From Eubacteriales bacterium (GTDB taxonomy: Bacteria > Bacillota > Clostridia > Christensenellales > CAG-138): a stretch of 8,837 nucleotides of DNA. Positions within the stretch are counted from its first letter, which is position 1; the number at the start of each line of letters is the position of its first letter. The stretch is taken from contig JAUYTF010000020.1 of assembly GCA_030695285.1 (NCBI GenBank), positions 1 through 8,837 on the forward strand. The letters are read 5' to 3'. The notes under the pieces were generated by a model that was given only the letters and a program-made list of their open reading frames with translations, was not told the origin of the DNA and made no database searches. Shown piece after piece: positions 1 to 5,982 of the stretch. The position numbers and the translations under genes were made by a program.

Positions 1-1
1 C

Positions 2-604
2 AGCGCGATCATGTTCGTGTTACTGTTCGTCTCCGGCTTGTTCTTCGGCCGCGCGTGGTGCGGCTGGCTGTGCCCCGCGGGTGGAATCGCGGAGGTCGCG
101 CAGACCGTGAACCCGAAACCCGCCAATGCAAAACGGCTGAAGATCGTGCGATACGTCATCTTCGCGGTGTGGTTTGGCGTGCTCGTGACGGGCTTTGTGC
201 TCGCTGGCGGCATCAAGGGCATCGACCCGCTGCGCCTGACGGAGCGGTATGTCTCGGTGGACGAGCCGATCAAGTACATCATGTATTATCTCGTGCTGGG
301 GTTGATTTTCGTGCTCGACCTCGCGCTGGGGCGGCGCGGCGCCTGCCACGGTATCTGCTGGATGAGCCCGTTTCTCAACGCGGGGCAGCTGGTGGGACGG
401 CTCTTGCACCTGCCGCAGATGCGCATCAAAACTCGGCCGGAGAGCTGCATCGACTGCAAGAAATGCAACAACAAGTGCCCGATGAGCATCGACGTCAACG
501 CCGCGGTGAAGACGGGCAGCGTAAAGAGCTACGACTGCATCCTCTGCGGCGAGTGCGTGGATGTTTGCCCGAAGGGGGTGCTCTCGTATCGGAAACCGAG
601 ATAA
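2..604 (+). CDS. NapH-like membrane 4Fe-4S binding protein (5' end outside window)
   Basis: This is a membrane iron-sulfur protein of the NapH/YccM/NosR C-terminal type, which passes electrons between membrane quinones or other carriers and a redox partner. The frame is open to the left edge, so the first in-window Met at 11 is probably internal and the gene starts upstream. Visible motifs are a CX3CP cysteine motif (WCGWLCP) right after a hydrophobic segment, two further membrane segments (around 145-205 and 280-330), and a second cysteine pair ACHGIC near 341-358. Two classical ferredoxin CX2CX2CX3CP clusters follow, near 445-482 and 536-573. The protein ends in YRKPR at a TAA. It is the last gene of its unit, because a terminator follows within 20 bases. 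The substrate or partner cannot be told from this fragment. The last 18 codons and the terminator are repeated at 2103-2204. Confidence 0.85.
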   Translation, partial: SAIMFVLLFVSGLFFGRAWCGWLCPAGGIAEVAQTVNPKPANAKRLKIVRYVIFAVWFGVLVTGFVLAGGIKGIDPLRLTERYVSVDEPIKYIMYYLVLGLIFVLDLALGRRGACHGICWMSPFLNAGQLVGRLLHLPQMRIKTRPESCIDCKKCNNKCPMSIDVNAAVKTGSVKSYDCILCGECVDVCPKGVLSYRKPR

Positions 605-650
605 GATCAAGCGCAAAAAACAAGGCCGGACGCGTGAGCGTTCGGCTTTT
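549..650 (+). repeat. 102-bp direct repeat, copy 1 (3' end of NapH-like gene plus terminator)
   Basis: Compared base by base with 2103-2204, this copy differs at 5 of 102 positions: three within the codons for Leu-Ser near the C terminus, one just before the terminator stem and one in its loop. No gap is needed. The repeat begins inside the last ferredoxin cluster and ends in the T-run of the terminator. This copy is in its native setting, in frame with an intact gene. The two copies bracket the AT-rich island that carries the TIR-like gene. Confidence 0.93.
622..650. terminator. bidirectional intrinsic terminator
   Basis: The stem is GCCGGACGC (625-633), loop GTGA, and GCGTTCGGC (638-646), giving 9 pairs including one G-T wobble. 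It is followed on the plus strand by TTTTCTTGTT. Read on the minus strand, the same hairpin is followed by CTTGTTTTTTGC, so it can also end the leftward TIR-like gene. It therefore serves as a shared terminator for two convergent genes. Confidence 0.85.
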
Positions 651-671
651 CTTGTTACTACCATCACTGAT

Positions 672-1652
672 TTAGTGAACAGTTGCTTCTATTCGACATT
701 TAAGCCGTTGTTTTAGATCATCAACGTCTTTCCAGATAATAATTGGTTTTTGCGAAATATCAAAATGTGGCTTTCGATTTGGATCATGGAAAACTTCTTC
801 GCTGCAACATACTATGACTTCTTTGCCAAGTGCTTGCGCATACCCTGCTTCATAATATGCGCCATAATTTTGATAGGTAACATCGACTATCATAAACTTG
901 CTACGCTCAATTTCATAAAACATTTCTGGTACAATCTGGTGGTTGTGCTCTTTTTCACTCATGATCTGAGCTTTATAGCCGCTTGCTGAAATAGCTTCAC
1001 GGAATGCTTCCATTATGGGCTTTGCTTCATCTGAATAGCTCATCGCGATGAAGCCTTGATCTACTACGTTCAATCGTTCGGACAATTCTATGACCTTTTG
1101 CCATCCTTTGAAAGTAAGGCTTATGGTTTCTTTGTTAAAAAAACAGTCTATATAACCTAGACCAGATAAAAACTCTAGCATTTTATCAATTTCTTTATTT
1201 TGCACAAACGATGTGCAGAAAAGAAATCGGCCAAAATACAAATCTTTAGTTATTGTACTATCTATTGTTTCATGCAGGACTGATAACAATAACAAAGATC
1301 GGTTTGTTCTCTCAATAACATTCGAAGGATAATTCCTCATCAAATCAAACAAGTTGATTATGTTTGCGGATTGTTCGATTTTTGAGGGGACAGTATCGTC
1401 ATAATAGAAAATGCATTTTACTCTTATATCACTAATCGCTTTTTTCCTATGGAGTATTAGAAACTCAAAAATTAGATTAAAAAGACTATATCTCAAAGTT
1501 GGGTTATCTAGCACAAGTATATCATCAGCGATATTAAAACTCATATGGCATACATTGCATTTAACATACGAGAATTCACTTAACATGTTATTTGTCTCTT
1601 TTGTGCAGGATTGATTATCCTTCAGGCATATTGGACAGACAAATCGCTCCAT
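672..1652 (-). CDS. zinc-ribbon protein with C-terminal TIR-like / nucleoside deoxyribosyltransferase-like domain
   Basis: The product is 326 aa. The start is placed at 1652 because AGAAAGG lies 7 bases upstream; the frame stays open to 1718 but the earlier Mets lack a good ribosome site. Residues 6-35 hold a zinc ribbon (C6, C9, C32, C35). Residues 50-190 are mainly helical and end in a pattern like a winged helix (GLGYIDC, then ISLTFKGW). Residues 200-326 form a Rossmann-like domain with FIAMSYSDE, the segment EHNHQI, MIVDVT, then YYEAGYAQALGK, and a closing IIIWKDVDDLKQRL. This layout matches a widespread family usually called TIR-like or nucleoside 2-deoxyribosyltransferase-like. Glu268 in YYEAG is the likely catalytic acid by analogy with NAD- or nucleoside-cleaving relatives. 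A role in phage defence is inference only. The gene is much richer in A+T than its neighbours, which suggests horizontal acquisition. It is a single gene with its own promoter, and no partner gene is visible. Confidence 0.85.
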   Translation of the reverse strand: MERFVCPICLKDNQSCTKETNNMLSEFSYVKCNVCHMSFNIADDILVLDNPTLRYSLFNLIFEFLILHRKKAISDIRVKCIFYYDDTVPSKIEQSANIINLFDLMRNYPSNVIERTNRSLLLLSVLHETIDSTITKDLYFGRFLFCTSFVQNKEIDKMLEFLSGLGYIDCFFNKETISLTFKGWQKVIELSERLNVVDQGFIAMSYSDEAKPIMEAFREAISASGYKAQIMSEKEHNHQIVPEMFYEIERSKFMIVDVTYQNYGAYYEAGYAQALGKEVIVCCSEEVFHDPNRKPHFDISQKPIIIWKDVDDLKQRLKCRIEATVH

Positions 1653-1988
1653 TTTTGTACCTTTCTGCATAAATGCTACTGGATGGAATAAGTTTAGCAC
1701 TATTTCAAAATTTTTCAAATAAAACAGATTTTATGCACAAATATTACTATGCAGGCATTGATCCCACAAGCGTTTGTAGCTTTACTACGTGTTACTCTTT
1801 AGGAAGCTACTTCGTTTGTGTTTTCTACAGAATTATATCTACGACAGACCCTTTTTAACAACCTTAGAACCCGCGGGATTTGACGAAGCACATATTAAAC
1901 GTGAAAGAATGACGCAACCACTTTGCGGGCATAAAATGTTTCTGTCACCCAACGGGTGGAAGATTTTCCAACAGGATACATTGATCAA
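1653..1988. other. AT-rich gene-free stretch between the TIR-like gene and the operon relic
   Basis: About 335 bases without a credible gene. It contains the candidate leftward promoter near 1691-1718. Base composition changes from AT-rich to more mixed somewhere around 1860-1920, which may mark the right edge of the acquired island. A small hairpin (CACCC, AAC, GGGTG at 1946-1958) lies close to the relic ORF. I see no transposase, integrase, tRNA or clear inverted repeats. Confidence 0.5.
1691..1718 (-). promoter_or_regulatory. candidate promoter of the TIR-like gene
   Basis: On the minus strand, TTGAAA (1718-1713), a 16-base spacer and TAAACT (1696-1691) lie about 39 bases before the start codon. 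The boxes match the sigma-A consensus only in part, and the region is AT-rich, so chance matches are likely. Confidence 0.35.
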
Positions 1989-2102
1989 ATGAAACACCGC
2001 CTGCTTGCCGCTTGCTGCATCCTGCTATTGCTCCTTACGCCTTTTCCCGCGTTGGCGGAGGTGGCTGCCACTGTCGTGATCAACAACGCGGTGGGGTTTT
2101 AA
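1989..2102 (+). pseudogene. 37-codon ORF with signal peptide; probable 5' remnant of a truncated secreted-protein gene
   Basis: The translation starts MKHRLLAACC, continues with a Leu-rich core and ends the signal in a PALA cleavage motif before Glu24. That is a textbook secretion signal, leaving only 14 mature residues (EVAATVVINNAVGF). The TAA stop falls exactly at the point where the second copy of the NapH 3' end begins at 2103. The most economical reading is that a secreted-protein gene, formerly upstream of a NapH-like gene in a duplicated operon, was fused to the NapH tail by an internal deletion. The ribosome site is weak (AGGA, 12 bases upstream). A short secreted peptide is the alternative, but I think it less likely. 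The parent family cannot be recognised from so few residues. Confidence 0.6.
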
Positions 2103-2158
2103 GCGAGTGCGTGGATGTTTGCCCGAAGGGGGTGCTGGGGTATCGGAAACCGAGATAA
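2103..2158 (+). pseudogene. 3' remnant of a second NapH-like gene
   Basis: In the frame beginning at 2105 this encodes ECVDVCPKGVLGYRKPR and a TAA at 2156-2158. It differs from the intact gene's C terminus only by Ser to Gly and one silent change. There is no start codon and only one half of a ferredoxin cluster remains, so it cannot make a working protein. It is directly joined to the truncated signal-peptide ORF. Confidence 0.85.
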
Positions 2159-2204
2159 GATCAAGCGCAAAAAACTAGGCCGGACGCGCGAGCGTTCGGC
2201 TTTT
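2103..2204 (+). repeat. 102-bp direct repeat, copy 2
   Basis: This is the second copy of 549-650, offset by exactly 1554 bases and about 95% identical. It includes the truncated NapH tail and a complete terminator. The mismatches show that the duplication is not fresh. Confidence 0.93.
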
Positions 2205-2205
2205 T
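2179..2205 (+). terminator. intrinsic terminator of the relic operon
   Basis: Stem GCCGGACGC, loop GCGA, stem GCGTTCGGC, then TTTTT. It duplicates the terminator at 625-650 with one change in the loop. It still insulates the dehydrogenase gene from upstream transcription. Confidence 0.8.
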
Positions 2206-2218
2206 GTGACTGCGGTCA

Positions 2219-2247
2219 TTGACGGATTCGTTTGTCGACCCTATGAT
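2219..2247 (+). promoter_or_regulatory. promoter of the iron-type alcohol dehydrogenase
   Basis: TTGACG (2219-2224), a 17-base spacer and TATGAT (2242-2247) form a near-consensus sigma-A promoter. It leaves a leader of about 40 bases before the ATG. It lies just downstream of the relic terminator. Confidence 0.7.
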
Positions 2248-2296
2248 TAAAGAAGAATAGAACACTGCTGACTCGATTTGAAAGGACACTGAACGC

Positions 2297-3466
2297 ATGA
2301 AATTTGATTATTATCTGCCCACGCGCCTGCTCTTTGGTGCGGGCAAGTTAAAAGAACTACACAAACACAAACTCCCCGGAGCAAAGGCGCTCATCGTCAT
2401 GACCGGCGGCAAGAGCCTCCGCGCAAACGGCTACCTCGCCGCGCTGGAAGAGGAGCTTCGCCTTGCGGGCGCGGGCTTCGTGATCTACGACAAGATCACC
2501 CCCAACCCCGAAAAGGCGCAGGTCATGGAAGGCGCGCGCATCGCAAAATCCAACGGCTGCGATTTCGTCGTGGGCTTCGGTGGCGGCAGCAGCATCGACG
2601 CGGCGAAAGCAATCGCCGTCATGGCGACCAACCACGGCGACTATTGGGATTATGTCTCCGGCGGAAGCGGCAAGGGCCAGCCTGTGCCGAACGATCCGCT
2701 GCCCATCGTCGCCATCACCACCACGGCGGGCACCGGCACCGAGGCCGATCCCTGGATGGTGGTCACCAAGGAAGAGACCAACGAAAAGATCGGCTTTGGC
2801 TACGATAAGACGTTCCCCGTGCTCTCTGTCGTCGATCCTGAGCTGATGCTCACCGTGCCGTCTTCGCTCACCGCCTATCAGGGCTTTGACGCGCTCTTTC
2901 ACAGCACGGAAGGGTATCTCAACACCATCGCATACCCCATCAGTGATGCATTTGCCCTGCGCGCCATCTCGCTGGTAAGCCAGTCTCTGCCCACGGCGGT
3001 CAAAGATGGCGGCAACCTTGCCGCGCGCACGGATGTTGCGCTCGCCAACACGCTCTCCGGTATGGTGGAGAGCACAAGCGGCTGCATTTCGGAGCACTCA
3101 CTGGCGCACGCGATGGGCGCGATGAAGCCCCAGCTGGCACACGGCGCGGCGCTGATTATGATCAGCCGGGCATATTACGAAACCTTCGCGAACAAAGGTT
3201 GCGCCGACGCGCGCATGATCGATATGGCGCGGGCGATGGGCAAGCACGATGCAAAGCGCGCGATGGATTTCGTAGACGCGCTCTATGAATTGCAGGTGGC
3301 CTGCGGCGTGGACGCGCTCAAGATGAGCGACTACGGCATTCTCTATGAGGATTTGTCCAAGTATGTGGACAATGCGTTTGACACCATGGGCGCCCTGTTT
3401 CAGTTTGATCCGTGCGTGCTTTCAAAAGAAGATTGCCTCAAGATCTATCAGGCGTCCTATCGCTGA
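2297..3466 (+). CDS. iron-containing alcohol dehydrogenase (NAD(P)H-dependent)
   Basis: A full-length 389-aa member of the iron-type (group III) alcohol dehydrogenases, which interconvert alcohols and aldehydes or ketones with NAD(P)(H) in the cytoplasm. The N-terminal part holds the nucleotide-binding loop GFGGGSSID (93-101), followed by TTTAGTGTEA (141-150). The C-terminal helical part holds the metal ligands expected for the family: Asp198 and His202 in FDALFHSTE, His267 in SEHSLAH, and His282 in QLAHG. His271 is in the place of the second His of the HxxxH motif. AAAGGA lies 10 bases before the ATG. The gene stands alone, with its own promoter and terminator, which fits a fermentative dehydrogenase. 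The exact substrate (for example butanol, propanediol or another aldehyde) cannot be assigned from motifs. Confidence 0.95.
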   Translation: MKFDYYLPTRLLFGAGKLKELHKHKLPGAKALIVMTGGKSLRANGYLAALEEELRLAGAGFVIYDKITPNPEKAQVMEGARIAKSNGCDFVVGFGGGSSIDAAKAIAVMATNHGDYWDYVSGGSGKGQPVPNDPLPIVAITTTAGTGTEADPWMVVTKEETNEKIGFGYDKTFPVLSVVDPELMLTVPSSLTAYQGFDALFHSTEGYLNTIAYPISDAFALRAISLVSQSLPTAVKDGGNLAARTDVALANTLSGMVESTSGCISEHSLAHAMGAMKPQLAHGAALIMISRAYYETFANKGCADARMIDMARAMGKHDAKRAMDFVDALYELQVACGVDALKMSDYGILYEDLSKYVDNAFDTMGALFQFDPCVLSKEDCLKIYQASYR

Positions 3467-3482
3467 GCGTGCGTCAAGACAG

Positions 3483-3510
3483 AGCCTTCGGGGTAGTCCG
3501 GAGGCTTTTT
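3483..3510 (+). terminator. intrinsic terminator after the dehydrogenase
   Basis: AGCCTTCGG (3483-3491), loop GGTAGT, CCGGAGGCT (3498-3506) form a 9-pair stem with one wobble, followed by TTTT and a second T-run (TTTTT) a few bases later. It sits 17 bases after the stop codon. Confidence 0.88.
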
Positions 3511-3563
3511 ACTTTTTGAACCATGCGCGCGGAGAGCTTTGCCGTCATACTCAAACGAAATGC

Positions 3564-3592
3564 TTAATACTGGACTTAAAGTATGATATACT
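3564..3592 (+). promoter_or_regulatory. extended -10 promoter of the diguanylate cyclase gene
   Basis: TGATATACT at 3584-3592 is an extended -10 element (TGn followed by TATACT). A weak -35, TTAATA, lies at 3564-3569 with a 17-base spacer. Transcription should start near 3599, giving a leader of about 130 bases. Confidence 0.55.
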
Positions 3593-3598
3593 CTGAAA

Positions 3599-3731
3599 AT
3601 TACATCGGAGCACATGCGTGGATGCCCCAATTTACTTGGCATTCGAGAGTGAATAGCACAAAGAAGGGGAACTCACTTTGCGCTTGGGCGCGTGAGTTGG
3701 GATGACTGGAATGTTGATAGGGGGGTACACC
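3599..3731 (+). promoter_or_regulatory. structured 5' leader of the diguanylate cyclase gene
   Basis: Two hairpins can be drawn. One is at 3622-3642: ATGCC, a 2-base bulge, AA, loop TTTAC, then TTGGCAT. The second is at 3670-3698: AACTCAC pairs with GTGAGTT, and an inner GCGC/GCGC pair closes a TTGG loop, with a TTT bulge. The second ends about 20 bases before the ribosome site AGGGGGG (3719-3725). Such a long, folded leader before a c-di-GMP enzyme could be regulatory. It does not match the c-di-GMP riboswitch cores I know. Confidence 0.4.
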
Positions 3732-4895
3732 ATGCAGGACGCACTCTATGTTGTGATCAGTGCGGTTGGACTCATTCTGCTGGCGGTCATACTCATCGCG
3801 CAGCGGGAGACGAAAGCCTCCTCCGCCGCGCAGCGCAAATTCAACCACCTGATCTATGCAACGATGGTCATGCTCGTGGTGGATGCATGCTGCTGGCTCG
3901 TCGACGGTCAGCAGTTTCGCTTCGCGCGGCAGCTGAATGTTGCGCTTCAGACGGTCTACTTTGCGCTGCATGTGCTGTTGCCCTATCTTTGGGCGCTGTA
4001 TGTAGAGGTTGCGCTGAGCACAGACCTGAAGGAGGCAAGGAGGCGCATCACGCTTGCGACGCTGCCGCTGCTGCTATTCATACTGGCGCTGGCGTTTAAC
4101 TTTCAGTACGGATTCGTTTTCTCCATCGATTCGCAAAACGTGTATCACCGCGAGATCGGGGTCTACTATTACGCCTTTTTATCCTATGCCTATCTCATCT
4201 ACGGAAGCATCCGCTCGCTGATCAAGGCAAACGGTGCAGCCTGGGTGGACGACCGTCGGCGCTATTACACGCTGGCCTTCTTCGCGGTGCTACCATCGCT
4301 CGGCGGATTCATACAGCTTTTCTTCTACGGCGTGAGTCTCAACTGGATTCTCGCGTCCGTCTCGATCCTGCTGGTATACATCGACTCGCAAAACCGCCAA
4401 ATCTCGACCGACCCGCTCACAAACCTGAACAACCGCCGGGAGCTGAGCAGGTTTCTGCTGCGTGAAACAAACGAGCGCGAGCAGCCCAAAAGCGGCGTGC
4501 TGACGTTGATTATGATGGACGTGGACGGCTTTAAGCAGATCAACGATACCTACGGGCATTTTTACGGTGACGGCGTATTGATCAACGTCTCGGAAATTCT
4601 CAAAGCAAGTTGCAAAAACACAGACGCGTTTCTGGCGCGCTACGGCGGGGATGAGTTCTGCATCGTGCTGCCCGCCAATACAGATGTTGGCGCGGAGGAG
4701 ATCATCGCGCGGGTTCACACGAATGTCTCCTCGTGGAACAGCTCTCATGCGGACATGAAACCCATTGGATTGAGCATCGGATATGCGGAGTGGGACGCGC
4801 AGAAAGACGCCTCCTACGAAACACTGCTTACCCGCGCAGACCGGCGCATGTATGAGGTCAAGCGCGCGAAAAAGCACCCGTCTGGCACGAAATAA
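3732..4895 (+). CDS. membrane-anchored diguanylate cyclase (GGDEF domain)
   Basis: A 387-aa protein predicted to make cyclic di-GMP from two GTP at the inner face of the membrane. The start at 3732 is chosen because AGGGGGG lies 6 bases upstream; the in-frame ATG at 3702 would overlap the end of a leader hairpin and lacks such a site. Residues 1-217 contain about seven hydrophobic segments (near 2-23, 39-57, 69-95, 107-125, 144-164, 178-196 and 203-217), a sensor-like membrane part I cannot name. The GGDEF domain runs from DPLTNLNNR (227) to the end, with the substrate-binding MMDVDGFKQIND and an intact GGDEF signature at 305-309, so it is expected to be active. The usual RxxD inhibitory site before GGDEF is not evident; the place holds KNTD, one residue out of register. 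No EAL domain is attached. The gene is monocistronic. Confidence 0.93.
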   Translation: MQDALYVVISAVGLILLAVILIAQRETKASSAAQRKFNHLIYATMVMLVVDACCWLVDGQQFRFARQLNVALQTVYFALHVLLPYLWALYVEVALSTDLKEARRRITLATLPLLLFILALAFNFQYGFVFSIDSQNVYHREIGVYYYAFLSYAYLIYGSIRSLIKANGAAWVDDRRRYYTLAFFAVLPSLGGFIQLFFYGVSLNWILASVSILLVYIDSQNRQISTDPLTNLNNRRELSRFLLRETNEREQPKSGVLTLIMMDVDGFKQINDTYGHFYGDGVLINVSEILKASCKNTDAFLARYGGDEFCIVLPANTDVGAEEIIARVHTNVSSWNSSHADMKPIGLSIGYAEWDAQKDASYETLLTRADRRMYEVKRAKKHPSGTK

Positions 4896-4905
4896 ATACG
4901 CACAA

Positions 4906-4925
4906 AGCCCGCCGGAAGGCGGGCT
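4906..4925. terminator. hairpin between convergent GGDEF and LysM genes (bidirectional terminator)
   Basis: A perfect 8-bp stem AGCCCGCC / GGCGGGCT closes a GGAA loop. On the plus strand the following bases are only moderately T-rich (GGTCTATT). On the minus strand they are TTGTGCGTATTTATTT. The position between two convergent stop codons supports a terminator, though neither tail is a clean T-run. Confidence 0.65.
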
Positions 4926-4944
4926 GGTCTATTCAGCGTGTGAT

Positions 4945-5274
4945 TTATTTTTTCCTCCGATCCGGTACCTTAATGACTGTTCCGGTGCGGACTAGATTTG
5001 GATTTGTGATGGAGGGATTCATCGAAACGATCTCCTCGATCGAGGTGTTATACTTCTTGGCAATCTTCGTGAGGTTATCGCCCGCAAGCACCTTGTATTC
5101 GACCACTTTTGACGGTGGTGTTGGCTTCGACGCGGGAATCTTCAGTTCCCAGCCGATCTCGATATGGCTCGGATCTTTGATAACGGGGTTGAGTTTCACG
5201 ATTTCCTGCGGGGTCGTCTTGTACTTCGCCGCAATTTTCAGCAGTGTATCACCCTTAACGACCTTGTGTACCAT
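4945..5274 (-). CDS. small protein with two LysM domains, no signal peptide
   Basis: A 109-aa protein built almost entirely of two LysM repeats: residues 2 to about 48 (HKVVKGDTLLKIAAKY through ELKIP) and about 58 to 104 (EYKVLAGDNLTKIAKKY through VIKVP). They are joined by a short Ser/Pro/Lys linker, and the tail is basic (DRRKK). LysM domains bind N-acetylglucosamine chains of peptidoglycan or chitin. The ATG at 5274 has GGAGG 8 bases upstream; a GTG at 5283 overlaps that site and is unlikely to be the start. No signal peptide or membrane segment is present, which is unusual for a wall-binding protein. Signal-less LysM proteins occur in spore-former coat or cortex assembly, so a sporulation or cytoplasmic role is possible, but that is inference. 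It is divergent from the marR gene. Confidence 0.92.
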   Translation of the reverse strand: MVHKVVKGDTLLKIAAKYKTTPQEIVKLNPVIKDPSHIEIGWELKIPASKPTPPSKVVEYKVLAGDNLTKIAKKYNTSIEEIVSMNPSITNPNLVRTGTVIKVPDRRKK

Positions 5275-5357
5275 AAACAGCACCTCCGATAATATTCAGT
5301 TTGAGCCGCTACAATGTCACAGATTGGTCGCGTTGTATACGGCATTCGACTGGATTC

Positions 5358-5386
5358 ATTATACCCCCGCCCGGTCACGTTTGCAA
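5358..5386 (-). promoter_or_regulatory. promoter of the LysM gene
   Basis: On the minus strand, TTGCAA (5386-5381), a 17-base spacer and a perfect TATAAT (5363-5358) form a strong sigma-A promoter. The start would be near 5351 with a leader of about 77 bases. This suggests vegetative rather than only sporulation-specific expression. Confidence 0.65.
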
Positions 5387-5448
5387 TTTGATTTGCGCTG
5401 CAAGATATTCCGTTTTGGATCTCGCGTGCGCTGGAAGCGTGAAGCGAT

Positions 5449-5476
5449 TTGCATTTTATTCCGCTTGTGGTATCAT
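5449..5476 (+). promoter_or_regulatory. promoter of the MarR-family regulator
   Basis: TTGCAT (5449-5454), a 16-base spacer and TATCAT (5471-5476). Transcription should start near 5483, inside the palindromic operator at 5481-5499. The leader is about 50 bases. Confidence 0.6.
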
Positions 5477-5480
5477 GAAA

Positions 5481-5499
5481 TAGTTCGTAGTACGAATGA
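5481..5499 (+). promoter_or_regulatory. palindromic operator candidate at the marR promoter (autoregulation)
   Basis: TAGTTCGTAGTACGAATGA contains the perfect palindrome TTCGTA-G-TACGAA (5484-5496) four bases after the -10 box, a typical place for a repressor to block RNA polymerase. It matches the sequence at 6202-6220 at 14 of 19 positions. The outer AGTT...AA and the inner G...C positions also resemble, as I remember it, the FabT site (AGTTTGA-NNN-TCAAACT). Confidence 0.65.
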
Positions 5500-5532
5500 G
5501 TTTCGGCTGCCCTGCCGATAAGGAGTGAAAAA

Positions 5533-5982
5533 ATGACCGATCAGGAAATCGAGCTGCTGCTCAATCAGGCGCTCAAAGACATGTTTTATAGCGTTTTGCG
5601 CTTGCAGGAAAAGAGCGTATCCAAACTCGCAAACGGAAACCTAAGCCGCACGGAGATGCACGCGCTGGAGATTGTGCAGGATATTCCGGACGCGACGCTG
5701 ACGCAGATTGCCGATATCCTCGGCATCACTAAGGCGACGGTGAGCGTCTCTGTCAACCGCCTTGTGGAAAAGAGATATCTGATCAAAACCCGCGCGGAGG
5801 ACGACAAGCGCAAGAGCATTCTCCAGCTCACCGAAGAGGGAGAGGCCATGTGCAAAAAGCATACGCAGTTTCACGATCTGCTCATCCAGGCTGTGATGCG
5901 GGATTTTCAGGTCTCGCAGTATCCGGAGGTGCTGCAATCTATGCAGGCGCTTGTAAACTTTTTCAACCACCTGCGTGTGTAA
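5533..5982 (+). CDS. MarR-family transcriptional regulator, likely FabT-like repressor of fatty-acid synthesis
   Basis: A 149-aa winged helix-turn-helix protein of normal MarR length. Helices of the dimer region flank the DNA-binding part: the helix-turn-helix TLTQIADILGITKATVSVSVNRLVEKRYL (55-83), with the wing DDKRKSILQLTEEG following (90-103). These are the standard MarR DNA-recognition elements. AGGAG lies 7 bases before the ATG. The gene is directly upstream of accBCD and its promoter shares an operator-like sequence with the accB promoter, so a role like FabT (a MarR protein that represses fatty-acid synthesis genes in lactic acid bacteria) is the best inference. The ligand is unknown; for FabT it is acyl-ACP. 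No redox-sensing cysteine pair typical of OhrR is obvious. Confidence 0.9.
   Translation: MTDQEIELLLNQALKDMFYSVLRLQEKSVSKLANGNLSRTEMHALEIVQDIPDATLTQIADILGITKATVSVSVNRLVEKRYLIKTRAEDDKRKSILQLTEEGEAMCKKHTQFHDLLIQAVMRDFQVSQYPEVLQSMQALVNFFNHLRV

Noticed and set aside
20..667. Open frames in other phases over the NapH-like gene (minus strand 20-667 and plus strand 55-675)
   Set aside because: The frame ending at 604 has four well-placed cysteine motifs; the others have compositionally biased, motif-free translations.
1870..1877. CCCGCGGG palindrome in the gene-free stretch
   Set aside because: It is only 8 bases, not placed at a promoter, and not repeated in the window; likely chance.
549..2204. 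102-bp repeats as phage or integrative-element attachment sites
   Set aside because: No integrase or other mobility gene lies between them, and copy 2 is joined to a truncated signal-peptide ORF. That fits operon duplication and deletion better than site-specific integration.
2357..3097. Long minus-strand open frame opposite the alcohol dehydrogenase (246 codons)
   Set aside because: The plus frame is a clear enzyme with all its motifs. The antisense frame is Arg/His/Ala-rich with no recognisable domain and is a by-product of GC-rich codon use.
3599..3731. c-di-GMP riboswitch before the GGDEF gene
   Set aside because: I looked for the conserved GGCAAACC and GACGCAAAGC type core segments and found neither; only generic hairpins are present.
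4290..4877. Minus-strand open frame opposite the GGDEF domain (195 codons)
   Set aside because: It mirrors the diguanylate cyclase coding region, has no ribosome site I would trust and no domain pattern.
5275..5283. GTG start for the LysM protein at 5283
   Set aside because: The GTG overlaps the GGAGG ribosome site. That site is correctly spaced (8 bases) for the ATG at 5274.
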